Positions 40,209-55,277 of a DNA stretch of 57,645 nt are shown in pieces. The stretch comes from Ichthyophonus hoferi (Eukaryota; Opisthokonta; Ichthyosporea; Ichthyophonida; Ichthyophonidae). Position numbers and translations under genes: made by a program. The stretch spans positions 83,536-141,180 of the forward strand of contig NAOQ01000146.1 in the NCBI GenBank assembly GCA_002751075.1, in the 5' to 3' direction. The first letter of the stretch is position 1. Each line of letters starts with the position of its first letter. Below the pieces are notes generated by a model. The model was not told the DNA's origin. It did no database searches and saw only the letters and a program-made list of their open reading frames with translations.

Positions 40209-43200
40209 TTACATGAGCCCGAGAACCTCGCCAGTTTCAGTATCAATATCAATGTCATAGAATACAGGACGGGTAGGTAGGCCAGGCATAGTGCTCATCT
40301 GAAAGGATGAGGTTTGTTAGTTTGTTAGGCTAGTATTGATTGACGCTAGGAAGAGGGGAGTATAGTATGTTAACTTTCTCTGTATACCCATAATGCAGGC
40401 TATATGAAATACTTTTACATGAGCAAAACCCGCTTTTCCTAACCATTCATGCGTTTGCTACTCGGATATATCCATCATCCATCCATATGTATATATGAAA
40501 ACAAAAAGAAAGTTAAATTTTTAAAAAGTAATAATAATAATGAGTCAAGCACTTAATCGTAAAAACAAGTACACACATTCACGGTAAAATGCAAGATCAA
40601 GTATTATGAATATAAATATCTTCATATTTAACACCTTTACTTAAAAAAGACACATCTATATACACACATGGTATACAATATATGCTAAAAAAGAAAAACA
40701 TATATATACGCCTAATATATATCATTCTTTTCCCTTATAATCGCATCACATAGTCATATGCAAGTACAATAATAATATGTTTGCTTCACGTTCTAAAAAA
40801 CATTTCTATGATAGATAACTAACATACCGTGCCACAGAGAGGGTAGAGGAAGCCAGCCCCAACACTGGCACGGACTTCACGAATGGGAATCTTAAAACCT
40901 GTAGTAAATAGATATTGTAAGTATACTATGGCTAAGATCAACAAGTTCTTCGTTAAGGTCGGCCATTTTAAAAGGGTCACAACGTTGGGTATTTAAATAT
41001 TAACTAACATATAAAAGGCTTTAAGTTGAGGAGTTAGACCAGAGTCATAAAGCTATATATAGAGCTGTATTACCTGTAGGTACACCCTTCAAGCTAGGAT
41101 CAGCAGAGAAGGAAAGGTGGGTCTTTGACATGCAGATAGGAAGATTTCCAAAGCCCTGTATAGTGTTTATGGTGTAGACAGGTTAATAGGTTGTCAATAT
41201 ATATAAAAATACTACGAGTCTCTCACCGCGCAAGGATAATATCGTGATTGCGCATATTATGTATCCAAATATTATCATGAAATAGATATCAAGGAGTATA
41301 AAAAAGTATAAAAGAAAAGACACTGCAAGAATAGGACATGAAAAATGAACAAGTTATAATGTAATATTCGTGTATACACTATGGGTATATATTGTAGTAC
41401 ACATATCATTGAGTAACTATATTGTTATCATTATTATTGTTGTACCTGTGTATGATAGTATCACACATAGATTAAGTTCTTCTTATAGTTGCTGGCACAA
41501 TACATAAAACAGTACTTGTAGGTATGTATAGCCATATCCCTTACATATGGATGCACCCGAATAGATACATTTACCTCTATACCTACATATATGCATATAA
41601 TATATCAACGTACCTACAGATAGCCTAGTCGTTTTCACTTACTATATAATTATATATATACTCACTAACTCAAAAGACATGTCATCTCATATAATATATG
41701 AGATATAGTAAACACAACAATGCACATAAATAGCATACGAGAGAAACGAAAGATAATAAAACATTAATATATTATAATACAAATCAAGTCTATAAACATA
41801 ATAACACATAATAACACACAACGCTAACCTGTTTCTTAAAGTAATCTATCTGTTTCTGAGCTTCTTCAGAGATCTCAATACCATCCCCACCATAGATTTC
41901 CGTGACAATCTTCTCAATCTTCTCCTGTTGTGGACAAGGAGAAAGGGTCAGAATAATGCGCTGAGCGTACTAAAAGACTGGATCATCAAACGAAGATAGT
42001 GTATACAGCATGTATAGTGGTTGTCTGTATATTTGAAATAATTCATATAAAACAAAATATAAATGAGAATACGAGAGAGAGAAGAAAAAAAATACCTCGA
42101 TAGATAGGTCAAGTTCGTATAAGTACTTGAACTGTGTAATTTCTTCACAGGCATCCATGATTGCCTCGGCCAAATCTATAGCTCCTTTGCCTACAAAGAT
42201 AGATAGTGAGTGGATTTCATAAACATTATTAGATAGTATAGTATAGTTCATGTGTAAAAGATCAAAAAGAAAAAAAGAAAAAAAGAAAGAAGCATAGCTA
42301 TAGATCACTAAAAGACGGATAAAACAACAAAATAAGTAATGGTAATTGTATTTAAGTAGAGAATACACACCTCCCTCGGTCCAGTGATTGGACACCACCG
42401 CAGCATACGCACCGGCCTCTAGACACTTAGCCTTAACCAATCTCAGTTCAGCATCAGTATCGCTCCTGTAAGAAAGAAAGAAAGAAAAAAAGAAAAAAAA
42501 GAAAGACCATGACATGATTAGAGTCGATGGTACTACGTTACCTTGCATTGGCCTGTCTATCTCTATCTCTCTATCTATGCATCGACTATCACAACATTTA
42601 TTTGATTTGTTTCTTTTATTATTATTTATTAGCCTTTTCCCCTAACTAGATATATAAATAAATATCGAAAGATATACATACATACATACATAGACATAAG
42701 ATAGATAAATATACGTACGAGAAGCGGTTTATCGCAACGATGACAGGCACGCCAAACTTCTTAGAGTTGGTAATATGCTTCATAACATTGGCACAACCAT
42801 TTCTTAGGAGATCAACGCTCTCATGGGTGTACTCGTCCGCTAGAACCTTGCCAGCCACCACCTAGAAGAAAGAGAGAAAGGATTGGCAGGGTCAGTAACT
42901 ATGGTAACTATGGGCTATGTCCTTGTGGCTCACTATATTTTTCCATTTCTCTTTCTACTCCCTAACACCCCCGCCTTTCTCCATCCTTGTGCTCTATTGG
43001 ATAGCATGTAACCACAGAGCGCCAATCAAGGGTGCTAGTTAAAAGCCATGTAAGTAGCCTTGTGAAAAAAATGGTTGTAACCATATATGATGGCGATAGG
43101 ATAAAACAAGCTAGAACAAGCTGGTGTGTATAGGGTATAAAATATATGGTATATTTTAATAATTTCCTTTTTCGGTTATTTAAGATTTAATTAATATATA

Positions 43201-46200
43201 TGTGTTTATAAATATAACTAGGATATAGGGTCAGTTACCTGTGGTCCGCCTCCATGCATCTTGAGTGCACGAACTGTAGCCACAATAACAACGCAATTGG
43301 GTTGAAGACTGAAAGGAGAGAGTGATTAATTAATTACTATAAGGAGAAGGATGTATAACAAACCATTGGATTTTACTAAACTTAATTAACGCGTACTACT
43401 GGATACAATATAATCCCAGTTGCTGTTATTGGAAATTAGTTAATAGGTGCATGACCACGTGCATACCCCTTTCTCTATTTTTCATTAAATATCTCCCATC
43501 CATTACTACATACACATTCTTAATTACTTGATTAACCCTTAATTAATCCCTATATCATCTCTACTGTCTCTCCTGTCTCCCCCTTTATCCAATAGTAAAC
43601 CAATTAAAGTAATGACAAACTAAAAGCAATTAGGATTAATTAAGATCGAAGCAAACAGAAAAGGGCACAAGATGTTACTCTTACTTACCCAGAGTAACGG
43701 CACTTAATATCAAAGAACTTTTCCAAGCCAATGTCTGCACCGAATCCTGCTTCGGTGAACACATAGCCATCCTCCTCTACTATCTTTAGTGCCAGTTTAT
43801 CTGTGTGTATGCATGTATATATGTTAGCGTGTTCCTACAGAGTGGCTGGCATGTTGTATGCTGTTATGTTGTCATGTAATATGACTGTTGTCTATATACT
43901 ATGTTATGGTGTGACATGTATGTATGTATGTATGTATGTATGTACCTGGTGGTAGAGGTCTGTTTGTAGGGCTAGTACACTGTTACCTTTATTACTATTA
44001 TTACTGTACTACTATGACTATAATGCTATACTACTCTTTCTTTCTATCTATCTATATATATATATCTATTTACCTATCTATCATACAACCACTACAGCTA
44101 CCCACCGACCACTACTCATAGCCAAGCCTACCCCATCGTAGCATAGCATAGCATAACATAACATAACATAACATAACATAACGTAACGTACATAGGAGAC
44201 TTACCAGCAATAATGGAGGAGTTGCCATGGGCAATATTAGCAAATGGACCTGCATGTACTAACACTGGTGTCCCCTGTAGTATATACAAAAGCGTAAGTG
44301 AGTTGATAGACTTGAGAAGGGTAAGAAAAAAGGGAAAAACAGAAGAAGAAAAAAACCGGTATAAAAAACTTCTAAATATTACTTACTACAGAAAAACAAA
44401 AACAAATTTCTTTATTATATATAAAGCTGCATTCTATTACTCAATATATCATTAATGGATATATTTAACCACGAGTATTATTATTATTGTATGTATAACT
44501 AGACACATCACATACCTCTATGGTCTGCATGAGGTTAGGACGAATGGCATCCTTCATAATCACTGTCACAGCCCCAGTAATACCAAGGTCATCGATGGTA
44601 AGAGGCTCGCCTGCCTTGCTACTGGCAAACACCATGCGGCCAAACCTGTATACGGCACCATACAGTCAGTGGAAGAGGATTGGAGGAAGAGTGGTGGTGC
44701 AAAGGATGGTAATACATTGCATCCATAGGTTGGCATCGCATGGCTTTCATGTCATTACGTTGTATTGTATTGCATTATATTATTTTACACTATACCATAT
44801 CGTACCCTACCATACCATACCATATAATATGTAAGTATGTATTTATATATATCTACCAACACGTATATTATAATTGACAAGCATTTCCTTTGTTATACTA
44901 ACATACCTTTCTCTCATATCCTCCAATGAGGTTGTGAGGGCAAGAATGGCCATGATCTCTGACGCAACTGTGATGTCATAGCCCGTCTATAATGATAAGA
45001 TGTCAATACATTATGTATGGGATAATGCAAGATCCATATATAGTGGCAAAGGATGTTAAAATGTAAAATATACGTCTTTCTCGCTACATATAACATATGT
45101 AGACCATCATAGGGCTATATAGTCTGTGTATGTATATATGACTACAAGTAGATGTATATTGGTACATTTTAAGGGAGTGTGGAATCAAGGTAAAGAATAG
45201 AGCATAAAATAATAATAAAAAGAGATATATATATTTGTATTGGCAGATAGATAGATAAGTCAATCAAAATATCTACCTGGCGAGCATGTCCCTTCTCAGT
45301 GGGGCTCTGACCAATAGTAATCTCCCGAAGGAATCGATCATTAACATCAACCACTAAAAGGGAAACATTCTATAGTGTCAATTAATTGTGAGAAAGTTAT
45401 TAGTTAATTAATTAATTATCACCGATGCATATATATATACTCAATCAAAGGTAACTTACTCCCCAGAGAGCAGATAGAATATTAATAACTGCCAATCAGA
45501 CTAGACTTTAAGATGTTAGTAATGACGAAGAAGAGATGGTTTGCCATATAAAAGAGAAAGATATGTCTATAGGTAGACCTATTAGAGTAGAGATTTCTCT
45601 CCCTCTCCCTCCCCACATCTGACGTCATACAACTCTCCCTACACGTGTACAGTTCCCTACCTCGTTTCCATTGAATAGTTGCGGGGTCTATATCTAAACG
45701 GGCAAACCTTGTTTTCTCGTCCAAAGTCAGACTATGGTAGAGATCGGCACAGGGTTAGTAGCTCATACGACAGTACTATTAATACTAGTACGACTGGTAC
45801 TATTATGGATTATAGACTAATAGAGTAGATGATATAGAAGGGCCAAGGGTAAGATATAGTGTAAGGAAGGTATACTATACATACTATATACATACATATA
45901 TACATATACATCAGAGATCATCGCTACATGTAGAGTCTTAATACTATTCCGCCTTAGTCCCTAGCAACTATATATCCTCCGCATTAACAGTATAATGACC
46001 CTAGTATTGACTGGGGCATTATAAACCACCATCCTATATTGTGGTCTGTACTATAAACTGTCATGCTATATCCTACCATATCATATCCTATCATATTATA
46101 CCTTCTATGCCCCGTCACCCCCATCCAATCTCATTGGATTCACGCCCAAACCACTTTCAAATACTCTACTACACAGGGAGAAACAACGTGGTAGAGGAGG

Positions 46201-48287
46201 AGAGAAAAGATATATAGATAGCAATGTTCTTACGTAGCAGGGTCAGTGTTGGTGATGCCCAAACGGGCAAGTCTCCTAAGTTGAATGGCATTAAACACCT
46301 GTTTGCCTGTGATATAAAAATAAGTGGATGGTATGATATTAAAATATAACTTGTAAAAGTGTGACCATGTGACCAATTAAAAGTGAGTTAAAGATAAAGT
46401 GTGACAAGAAAATAGACATATAGCATAGAGAAGGGTTGGGGAGTGGGGCCTGCAGCTGAATAGTATATATATAATATAGATGATATATTAATAGCTTACC
46501 TTTATGGGGTGGTACGAGCCTATCAAAAAGTATCTCGCTCTTCTGAGTAGATTCGTGGAATGCACGTGCATCGATGGCAGCAGCTATGATAGGTGTTCGT
46601 GTAAACATTAGATACCGTAATAAGGGTCAGGTCGGTATGAAGGATAGAGAGTGGATATGATTGGGGAAGAAAAAGATATTAAGAATATACATAAAAAAAA
46701 AACATGTATCGGTGAGGTGACTGTGATAATTAAAACAGAGAGAGAGAAAGAGATGGGCAAGTGAGAGAGAGGAATCATTAAAAATGATTAATAACGTAGG
46801 GGGGAAATATAATTAGGTAAGTGTCATAACGAGGTATTAATACGCACCAATCAGATTGTGTGCAACGCTAATCGCATGGATATCGCCAGTGAGGTGGAGA
46901 TTGAACTCGTCCATTGGCACTACCTGAGAGTAGCCACCACCTGCCGCACCACCTAGAGAGAGGGGGGTAGGGTAGAATGTTGGTTATCATGGTTACAGAG
47001 AGGAGGGCAAACAAGAATAAATAATAGCAATGGGAAAGACAGATAACATGTATGACTAGGCCTGAATGCTCGCTTATTATAATGCTGTATTATTAGCATC
47101 TTATCTTGTTATATTGTTATACTGTTATATTATTATACTAATAACAAAATATCTATTACAAGAAAGAAACACCAATAGAAACAGTCAAATAAAAAAATAA
47201 ACAATGTACCTTTAATGCCAAAGGTGGGACCCATAGAGGGTTGGCGCACGCACGTAAAGACTTTCTTCTTTAGGTGGGCACCAAGGGCCTGACTCACTCC
47301 CACTGTAGTAGTACTCTTTCCCTCTCCTAGAGGAGTGGGTGTAATGCTGGAGGTGGAAAGGGATGATGAGGGTGAGTGAGTGGGAGAGGTAGGAAGAAGA
47401 AGGGAGGGGTGTAGATATATATATGTTCCACTATCTACATAGTCTAGCTAATTCAACCACTGGTCTGCTAGATCTACAGCTAGATCTACACGCCTTACAT
47501 ATACATAAATGATGTCACACAGAGAAGGTCAATAATGATTGGTCGATGACATTACTTACCCAGCAACCACAATGTACTTTCCATCCTTGCGGCTCTTAAG
47601 ACGATCATGGATGTCAAGAGAGAGCTTGGCCTTATATGGTCCGTAGAGATCAACCTGTGATTGGTGGATTGGGGTAAGATAAAATGTGAGATGTTAGTGA
47701 TTGGTGGTGAGAAAGGCTGACCTGATGATGAGGTGAGAGAACCAGACAAAGTAATAGATGAACAAATGGATGAGGGGGGACAAGAGATGAGCATGAATAA
47801 ATATATGGTCTATTGGTGATTGATTGACATTTGATATAGGGCTAGAAGGTTACTGGTCAATTACAAAATAGTCTACCAATTATACCCTCCACCACGAATG
47901 TGCGGCATTTATAAAATACTAATCGGGGTCGGTTCATTGGCTAGGAAATAAGAAATAATATACATCCTATTGGCGACCACTACACCTGATGATTCGTTAA
48001 CGTATGAATAGATTCACGTGTTCATGGCGCTATCCAATTGTCTATCTGTAGCACCCTTTACCAACTACGCCTATCTGTCTACATAAGATAATCACAGGCT
48101 ATGTGTTATCTTACCTCATGAGGTAATAAACGTAGCTCCTCTGCAAGCACGGACATGTGCTTGAGTTCGGCACTTTTGGCAATGTCAATATCACTGTAGG
48201 GAAAGACCTAGTTTAAGCTGATTGTATATGCCTATGTGTATGTATGTGTAATGAATGTATATGTATATGTATGTGTATGTGTATACG

Positions 48288-48328
<41 letters not shown>

Positions 48329-51300
48329 ACATACGCATGTCTGCAATGCAAGGTACGTCCTAAGTAAGATGCGTCATAAGCAAGGTGCGTCATATATATC
48401 TCTACCAAGAGCAGCCCCTTACCTAGGCACAGGCTCCTCAAGGTCGAGGGTAGGGTAGTACATATCCCAAGGTCCATTGAGAGAGTCTAGGATCTTGATA
48501 GCACTGTCCATGGTATTGGACAAAACCATGGCTACAGTCTGCGGGGAGGTGATTAGCACAGGAGCATATGTGAGATGGGAAAGGAGATATAATATATAAA
48601 GTGAACATTAACTTCTTATTGGATAGATCTATCTATCCATCTATATGTCTATATATATCCAAGTCTATGATCCAATGACTATAATCTGGTCTAGATAAAG
48701 AGTTGTGATATTCCACCAATACTACAAGAATGGTAAGAAGGAGATGTTTCCTGTGAGGTCATGCCTAGATGTAATTGTTGACAATCTATTTAGGCACTTG
48801 AATAGACTAGGGTGTTTATTGATATATATATGTGTGTGTGTGTGATGCTGTTGTTGCAAAAAAGATAAGCAATTAAAGTTTTAATACAACGTATTATCTG
48901 ATTAGATAGGTTAGCTGGTTTAATAGTAAAGAGAGAATAAAAAAGTATATAGGCCTGATTGTATTATATATAATATACTAGTGTAATTATATTGTAAATG
49001 ATAAGTCAATCATAAGCATACAGGAGATTATTATTGGCTGCATGTATATATATCTCCATGGCAGCAGTCTATACGCACAACCAACCAACCAAACAACCAA
49101 TCAATGGCCTTACCATTGGCCCTACTCCTCCCGGGACAGGTGTGATAGCCCCAGCCACCATCTTGGCCGAGTCAAAGTCAACATCACCAACCAATCGGTA
49201 ACCATTCTTCTTACTGGGATCTATGTAACCATAGTATCGATTAACATATTATAATAGACCATAATAGTTAATGTCCTACCCAATCCTATTTTATCATTTT
49301 CCATTTCCTTACATCAACCTATCCATACCACTTGAACAATCCCATGCATCCACCATATTGGCTACATATACAGTCTAAATACAGGGGGACCAACCAGCTA
49401 TTGAGCACATTCCCACATCAATGACGGTTGCTCCTGGCTTGATCCAATCACCTTGGACAAATTGAGGATGACCAATGGCAGCTATTACAATATCGCTTTC
49501 GCGAATCTATACAGGGAGAAGTATTATTATTAGCCTCAACCCTGACCTTGATGTATGTGTAGTTGTCTTGTTGCAATCGTTCGTTGAACTGGTTATGCTA
49601 TAATAATAGTAATGTCTACAGCTACGTTTGTTTTTAGGGCCAACACTATATGCTTTGCACAGATTGGCATATGATTAGTATAGTAGAATGCTGAGAGGTA
49701 AGAATAGTAACACTGTCATTAGTGGGGATATAGAAGGCTCTACTTTCACCTGTATGGTGTTACATCATATCCCTTTCTTCTCCTCATATATTTGCTCTCT
49801 CTTTTCTTACCCAATCCATTTATCCACAACAAATGATAAATTAGAGACCAATTCAATCATCACCTATCGTTAATACTAAACCTGTTATAGAAGTAATAAC
49901 TAAGATACAGACAAGGCGATAAAGATATACAGTAGGAAAGATAAAGAGAATATGGTACGAGAAGGAGGAGAGGGTGGAATGATAGTGTAAACAGAGATAA
50001 GACAAAGGAAGACATACTATATCGGGTAGGTTCTGAGTCCGTGTGTGGCAGATAGTCACAGTGCAATGAGCCTTCTCCAATAGGCTAGCAATGGGACGAC
50101 CCTATAAACATCATGTTTAGATTAGGGTTTAACTATATAAGGTGGGGCAAAGAGTCCCCATTTACAGGAAAATGTAGTAAGCATAGTACGGGTAACCGTG
50201 AGGTATACTATAATTGGTCTGCAAATATGTAACAAAATCTAAAAATGAAAGGTGTAAATAAACTATGAAATTATTAAATGGGTTCAAAAACCAATCATCT
50301 ACCGACTTTAAATAGTATTGCTTGGTAACCTTTATGATAGAATGATAAGAATGTAGTACATACAAGGCATGCCCCATTGGCTTGGTCTCTATACCTTTAC
50401 CTCTCCTAACCTATCTATTTATTTTTATTGAAGGCATGCCATTGGCTCTAAGATATACTACATTATTCTATTCGTCCAAATAGGCACTGCCCCGTGATAA
50501 CACAGCCATGACAGATGATTGGTCAATAATGCAATATATACAAATACGTACCACAATATTACTACGGCCCAATACAACAGCTCTTTTACCCTCCAAAGGA
50601 ATGTCTGCAGAAATGAAGGGGAGTGATATATGATTAGTGTATTATATAATATATATGGAAAGGTTTATTATACTATTATTTACTAGTATGTACGGCCTAA
50701 CCTTGGTGTAAAGCCAACATAACAAGCTATACATACTATCATACATATTATTATATATACTGTCATGTATACATACATACATATATACATAACACAACCA
50801 TTCATAGATAAAGATAGAGAGCCAATAATTAATACGTCCTATGACCCACTTCCCTCTCCCTCTCCCTCTCCCTCTCCCTTCCCACAATCACCGACTACCA
50901 TTCCCTTACCTGATCTTCTTAGTATTTCCATACAGCCCTTAGGGGTGCAAGGTATGTGGCCATATTCAAACTCACCCTTCACCATATAGCCGATATTAAC
51001 AGCTGTAAAACTGTGAGTGTATAGACAGAAATAGATGCATATAGGGAAATAGAAGACAATGGTAATCAATATGTACACAAAAAAGAATAGAATACAGAGG
51101 CGTGTAAGAGATAGAAATAGGTATAGATCCACCAATATATAAACAGATAGAGATAGACCAATACAACGGGAGAATTTACAAGAAATAAATAAAGGCATGG
51201 TGATAGAGGGATTGGTTAGTAATCAGTAAATCGCAGGTTAAGCCACTGTGTTTTGTATATCTATCCTCGATTTTATCTTTTTTTAGGACACAATAAATTA

Positions 51301-52111
51301 TATAATAATAATAGAAAGTGATTGAATCTAAGGGAGTGATTGGTATGCAGATGCATATATCTATATATGGATAGAGTCCTAAGTTGGGTATATATGTATA
51401 CACGCCTGCGCATGGGTCGGGATATAAGAGATGTAAGTGTGTGGGAGTACAAAGCGAGGAGAAGGGGGGAGATGGATAGGGTTATACATAGACTTGGTGA
51501 GAGGGCAATAACTGTGTATCTTTATCTTGCATCGTTATGCTAGCCCCTAATATTGGGCATACTCGACCTAATTTAGTAATGTGTATATGTATATTTATAT
51601 GCATACCTATATATGGATATTCAAAGAGAGGAAGAGGAAAAAGACAATATGTATGTGAGCATAGAAGCGTTTAGCTGAAGGATACCATATAGAAGGACAA
51701 ATCAGACAGATAATTTAAAATACAATGAATATTAAACCTACCCATCCACGTCCTTTTTAACCCCGACAGCCTCAGTTATCTTCTTATGGTTAAATTCGTG
51801 AGGAAGAGGGAGTTGAACCAGAATACCTGGAGGATAGAGAGGGATAGGCATAGGGTATGGTTAGGTGAGTATTTTACTACAGCTTCCTCATAGGTTTAAA
51901 TACTGCCTCCTTATTGCTCTGAAACAGTTAACCAATGATATAATGTTGGAAAGGGTGAGCACTGGTATGGCAGACTAGCCTTGGATACTACAAAGGGAAA
52001 AAATAATATATATGTATATATTATATTACATTATACTGTACTGTACTGTACTAAACCATACTATACTATACTATGCTATATTATATTAAACTATACTATA
52101 CTATATTGTAC

Positions 52112-52148
<37 letters not shown>

Positions 52149-53924
52149 CAAAAGATTTAAGCATGAGAACCCACCATGGATAGAAATATCTTCATTCAAC
52201 TTTTTAATAGTATCTAGTACCTGAGGGGATAAGGTATCTTATTAGCTCATACACTCCATCCCTTCTCTCCTACTGTCCACATTTTTTCTAACCAATGAGA
52301 TAGTATAATGTTCCCTGTATTGTACCTCCCCTGTCCTACCTCCTTCATGCATTCCACCAATGGATCATCTCATGACATATGCCCGCCCACTCCCACTACC
52401 ACTGTCTCAGTCATTCATTTGACTATCATATGTATAGTATGTATAGAAAGGGATTACAGACAGTAAGATAGGCATAAAGGACTCATGGTTGATTATCACT
52501 AAGATGTAGAACTGGAATAAAATAATAACTAGGGGAGCAGCAAAGAGAATGTGTAGTGCGTGGATATGGTATAAAAGGAAGTAGATATCTAGGAGGTGAG
52601 TCTATATAAAGGTATCATATCATAAAGATGGTAGAGGATGAGGATGAGGATAGATAGGGAGAGAGGGATAACAATACAGGTTCACACACTTTATCCTAGC
52701 TCTTACCTCCATCTCTGTAACGTCATCATCGAATTGAACATGATTAAAGTGGAAACCAGCCTGGCAATTATAATATCATATTAGTATCACGCATACTACC
52801 AATATAATCCAAAGTGGTAGTGGTAGAAAAATCATAAAGGGGTCATAGATATAGTAGAAGAGAAAGAACATAAAACAAATGCAGTCATTGCCTCTTGGTG
52901 TGGGAATGACGTAATAATTGGGTGTGTGATAACAATAAAAAGACTAGCCAATAAGCAGAAAGAGGAAGCGGCTCTCTTATGAGTTACAGTAGTTACATAA
53001 CGTTCAGTTTATATGGACACGATAATAAGCCAATAGCCAATATAAGGACAATTCTTAAAAGCAGTGAGACAACACGTCATAATGACAAAAAAATACCTCC
53101 TCTGCCGCCCTCTTTTTCATTCTGATGTAGACATTGGAGTCCTCGCGGGAACCAATCTACAGGTATAATGGGTCAATAGGGAGAAATAGTATAGGGGCCT
53201 CTATTTTTTGAAAGCTATGTATGTATGAGTAGGTGTGTATATACATACATGTACCCTGCCCACTCAGTTACATTCTGTTACTTTCCCTCCCCACCCTTCC
53301 TCCCTCTCCTCTCTCTCCTACACTGCTATAACTTACCTGGATAACAGCCAGTCCTGGCACTGCTCCATATTTCTTCTTCAATGCAACCACCTTTTCAGCC
53401 ACCTCTGAGCGAACAGCCCTGTAAAGCAAGGGAGACGAGGGTGAGGGTGAGACCAAGGGAAAGGGGGAGATGTGGGGTTAGGGGTAAGAAAAAAGGACTG
53501 GCCAAGAGCCTGCGTATATGATAAATATATCAAGAAAGGTAGGTCTGATATCTATAAAACATTATGTATGAACAAAAAGGGATGGTATATATGAGAGGGG
53601 AGTGGGTGGTATTAAGATGAAAAGAAACGAGAAAAGAGAATATGAAGGAGAGAAAAGCGAAAACAAAGAATAAAAGAAAAAGGGAATGATAAAGAAAGAG
53701 AAAGGGGTATATGGAAAGCAAACGTATGGGTAGGCGGGATAGACGAGATCTATGGGTGAGCCTGGCCCCAATTATAGTACAAAGGTGAAAACATGACAAT
53801 GAGAAGAAGAGATAAATTAATTATAAGTAGGAGCCTTGAATCGTAAATAAACAAGAGTCCGTCACTGCAATAGAACCACCTACCTAGCGATCTCTGTACC
53901 GCTGAGTATCCTAGCTTCAGTCAT
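40209..53924 (-). CDS. MTHFD1: Cytosolic C1-tetrahydrofolate synthase (trifunctional), 32 exons, 931 aa
   Basis: Carries methylene-THF dehydrogenase, methenyl-THF cyclohydrolase and formyl-THF synthetase in one chain, supplying one-carbon units for purine, thymidylate and methionine synthesis. Exons (minus): 53924-53884, 53418-53337, 53156-53097, 52760-52707, 52220-52175, 51826-51742, 51010-50910, 50604-50552, 50101-50018, 49506-49395, 49220-49114, 48538-48423, 48193-48115, 47654-47560, 47346-47210, 46952-46848, 46583-46500, 46306-46234, 45731-45661, 45353-45277, 44986-44907, 44645-44516, 44274-44205, 43800-43689, 43308-43239, 42861-42719, 42465-42371, 42190-42096, 41924-41829, 41155-41074, 40898-40828, 40298-40209. 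The spliced frame is 2796 bases; human is 935 aa. The N-terminal domain keeps YxxxK (Tyr51, Lys55), DVDGF and PVPGGVGPM. The synthetase domain keeps the ATP loop [12 protein letters not shown] (374-385) and ends [11 protein letters not shown]...[16 protein letters not shown] has no mitochondrial presequence, hence the cytosolic call. All motifs are intact. Mean exon is about 87 bases. Confidence 0.97.
44140..44191 (+). repeat. (CATAA)n pentamer repeat beside an MTHFD1 splice site
   Basis: GCATA units grade into ACATA units and stop a few bases before the donor of MTHFD1 exon 23 (44204-44199 on the minus strand). Confidence 0.85.
48238..48330 (+). repeat. (GTATAT)n/(GTAT)n low-complexity tract
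   Basis: Imperfect GTATAT and GTAT units in the MTHFD1 intron between exons 12 and 13. Confidence 0.8.
52019..52147 (+). repeat. Tandem CTATA units followed by (AAT)n
   Basis: A run of TACTG and CTATA pentamers leads into nine or so AAT units, all in the MTHFD1 intron between exons 5 and 6, ending about 30 bases from exon 5. Confidence 0.8.
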
Positions 53925-55277
53925 CCTTACTAATTATCTGCATGTGACATGTTAGTTAGTATATATGTGGATTAGCATACCAGTTAGGATGACTATAATA
54001 TATATACTATGTCATTGAGTAAATGGGTTGTACCTGAAACATCAAGCAACAAATATATATATTACCCTAGTCTTACCCTTCCGTCAACACTTAACACTTA
54101 TTTACTACTTTTTACTATATTCAGATATTAGCAATAATACCTCCATAAAGGTTGCAAACCTAGTCGATTGGCTAACATTGTTTAAATGTTATTGCTTTTA
54201 TTACATACATAATAGGTAATAAAATATAACATAACCATAGTATACAATACATATACCATAGTATACAATACATATACCATAGGTATATAGGCTATGGTAT
54301 AAACCAAAAAAAAATTACATTTTTAATAACTTCAGTGTTTGAAATTATTCGATTCTAAGTTTTTTAAACAATTTAAACCGCCTTATATACACGTATTCCC
54401 ATGCATATCACCCATATCACCTTGATTTGACTAGACTATAAATACAACTTAATTTGTCAAAGTATAAATACGAATCCATACACCGTAAACAAGCCGTGGA
54501 AGCCAATCAATAGGAAGACCATATAAATTAAATATATAAACAGTAAGCAGATCTTGGCAAAATGTAATGAATGGGTATTGTTTAAAATATGGCTCGATCG
54601 TCATAAAGATCCCTATGCCTTCTTATAAATCCACTCCAATAGCGTTTTTTTTAAAACTGCAAGACAAAAATGATTTTACCTTCGGGTAATCCCCAATCGT
54701 AGGCATCTTTAATTTCATTGCTAGATAAGACATGCATAAGCATTGGATAGTCTTATAAAGCTTTTCTTTTATGTTAAATAAAAACTTCTCATAGGAATTT
54801 TTTTGAGAAAGCCATTTATCCAATATGTATTATTATTTTATAGGGCTATCTATTGATAAGACCCTAAAATATCCACCAATTGGAACTAAAATATACTAAG
54901 TTAACATCGTAATATCTGATTAATATTCATCAATAGAAACAACGTTATACCAAGACAGCCGATTGGCTAACTAGCATTCATCTATGAGCTGAATATTGCG
55001 ATAAAATCCCTATTTGTTGTGGGTTATGGGAATAATACTACAAACAGAGGATTATATTAGGTTGTTTCGTTGGGTATGCAGTTTGTAGTTACTATTATAG
55101 GAAATCCTCTTGGCAGATCCAGCCTTGATGACTCAGAATATTTTACCATAGCGGGTAGATAAATATATCGACAGTAACTGATATTTATTCGTGTGCATAT
55201 TTTAAGTCAAATAAATAATTATTATTATTAAATTATTATTATTATTAAAAGGAGAAGAAGAGTGTGGTCAAATTCAG
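53925..55277. other. Spacer upstream of MTHFD1
   Basis: No gene is supported. It should hold the MTHFD1 promoter and 5' UTR and any downstream exons of the minus-strand candidate at 55278-55463. An open segment at 54823-54678 (minus), ending at a donor-like GTAAAA, has a mixed basic-hydrophobic translation (WLSQKNSYEKFLFNIKEKLY) and could be such an exon, but I could not place a convincing acceptor. A near-identical direct repeat, ATAGTATACAATACATATAC, occurs twice at 54236-54280. Confidence 0.4.

Noticed and set aside
41970-42548. 192-codon minus-strand frame
   Set aside because: It fuses MTHFD1 exons 27 and 28 with intron sequence that happens to stay open; splice sites separate them.
50839-51198. 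Long minus-strand frame with apparent membrane segments
   Set aside because: Its middle is MTHFD1 exon 7 and the hydrophobic part is the adjoining intron read in frame.
53530-53799. Ser/Phe/Leu-rich minus-strand frame
   Set aside because: It comes from a purine-rich low-complexity intron tract of MTHFD1.
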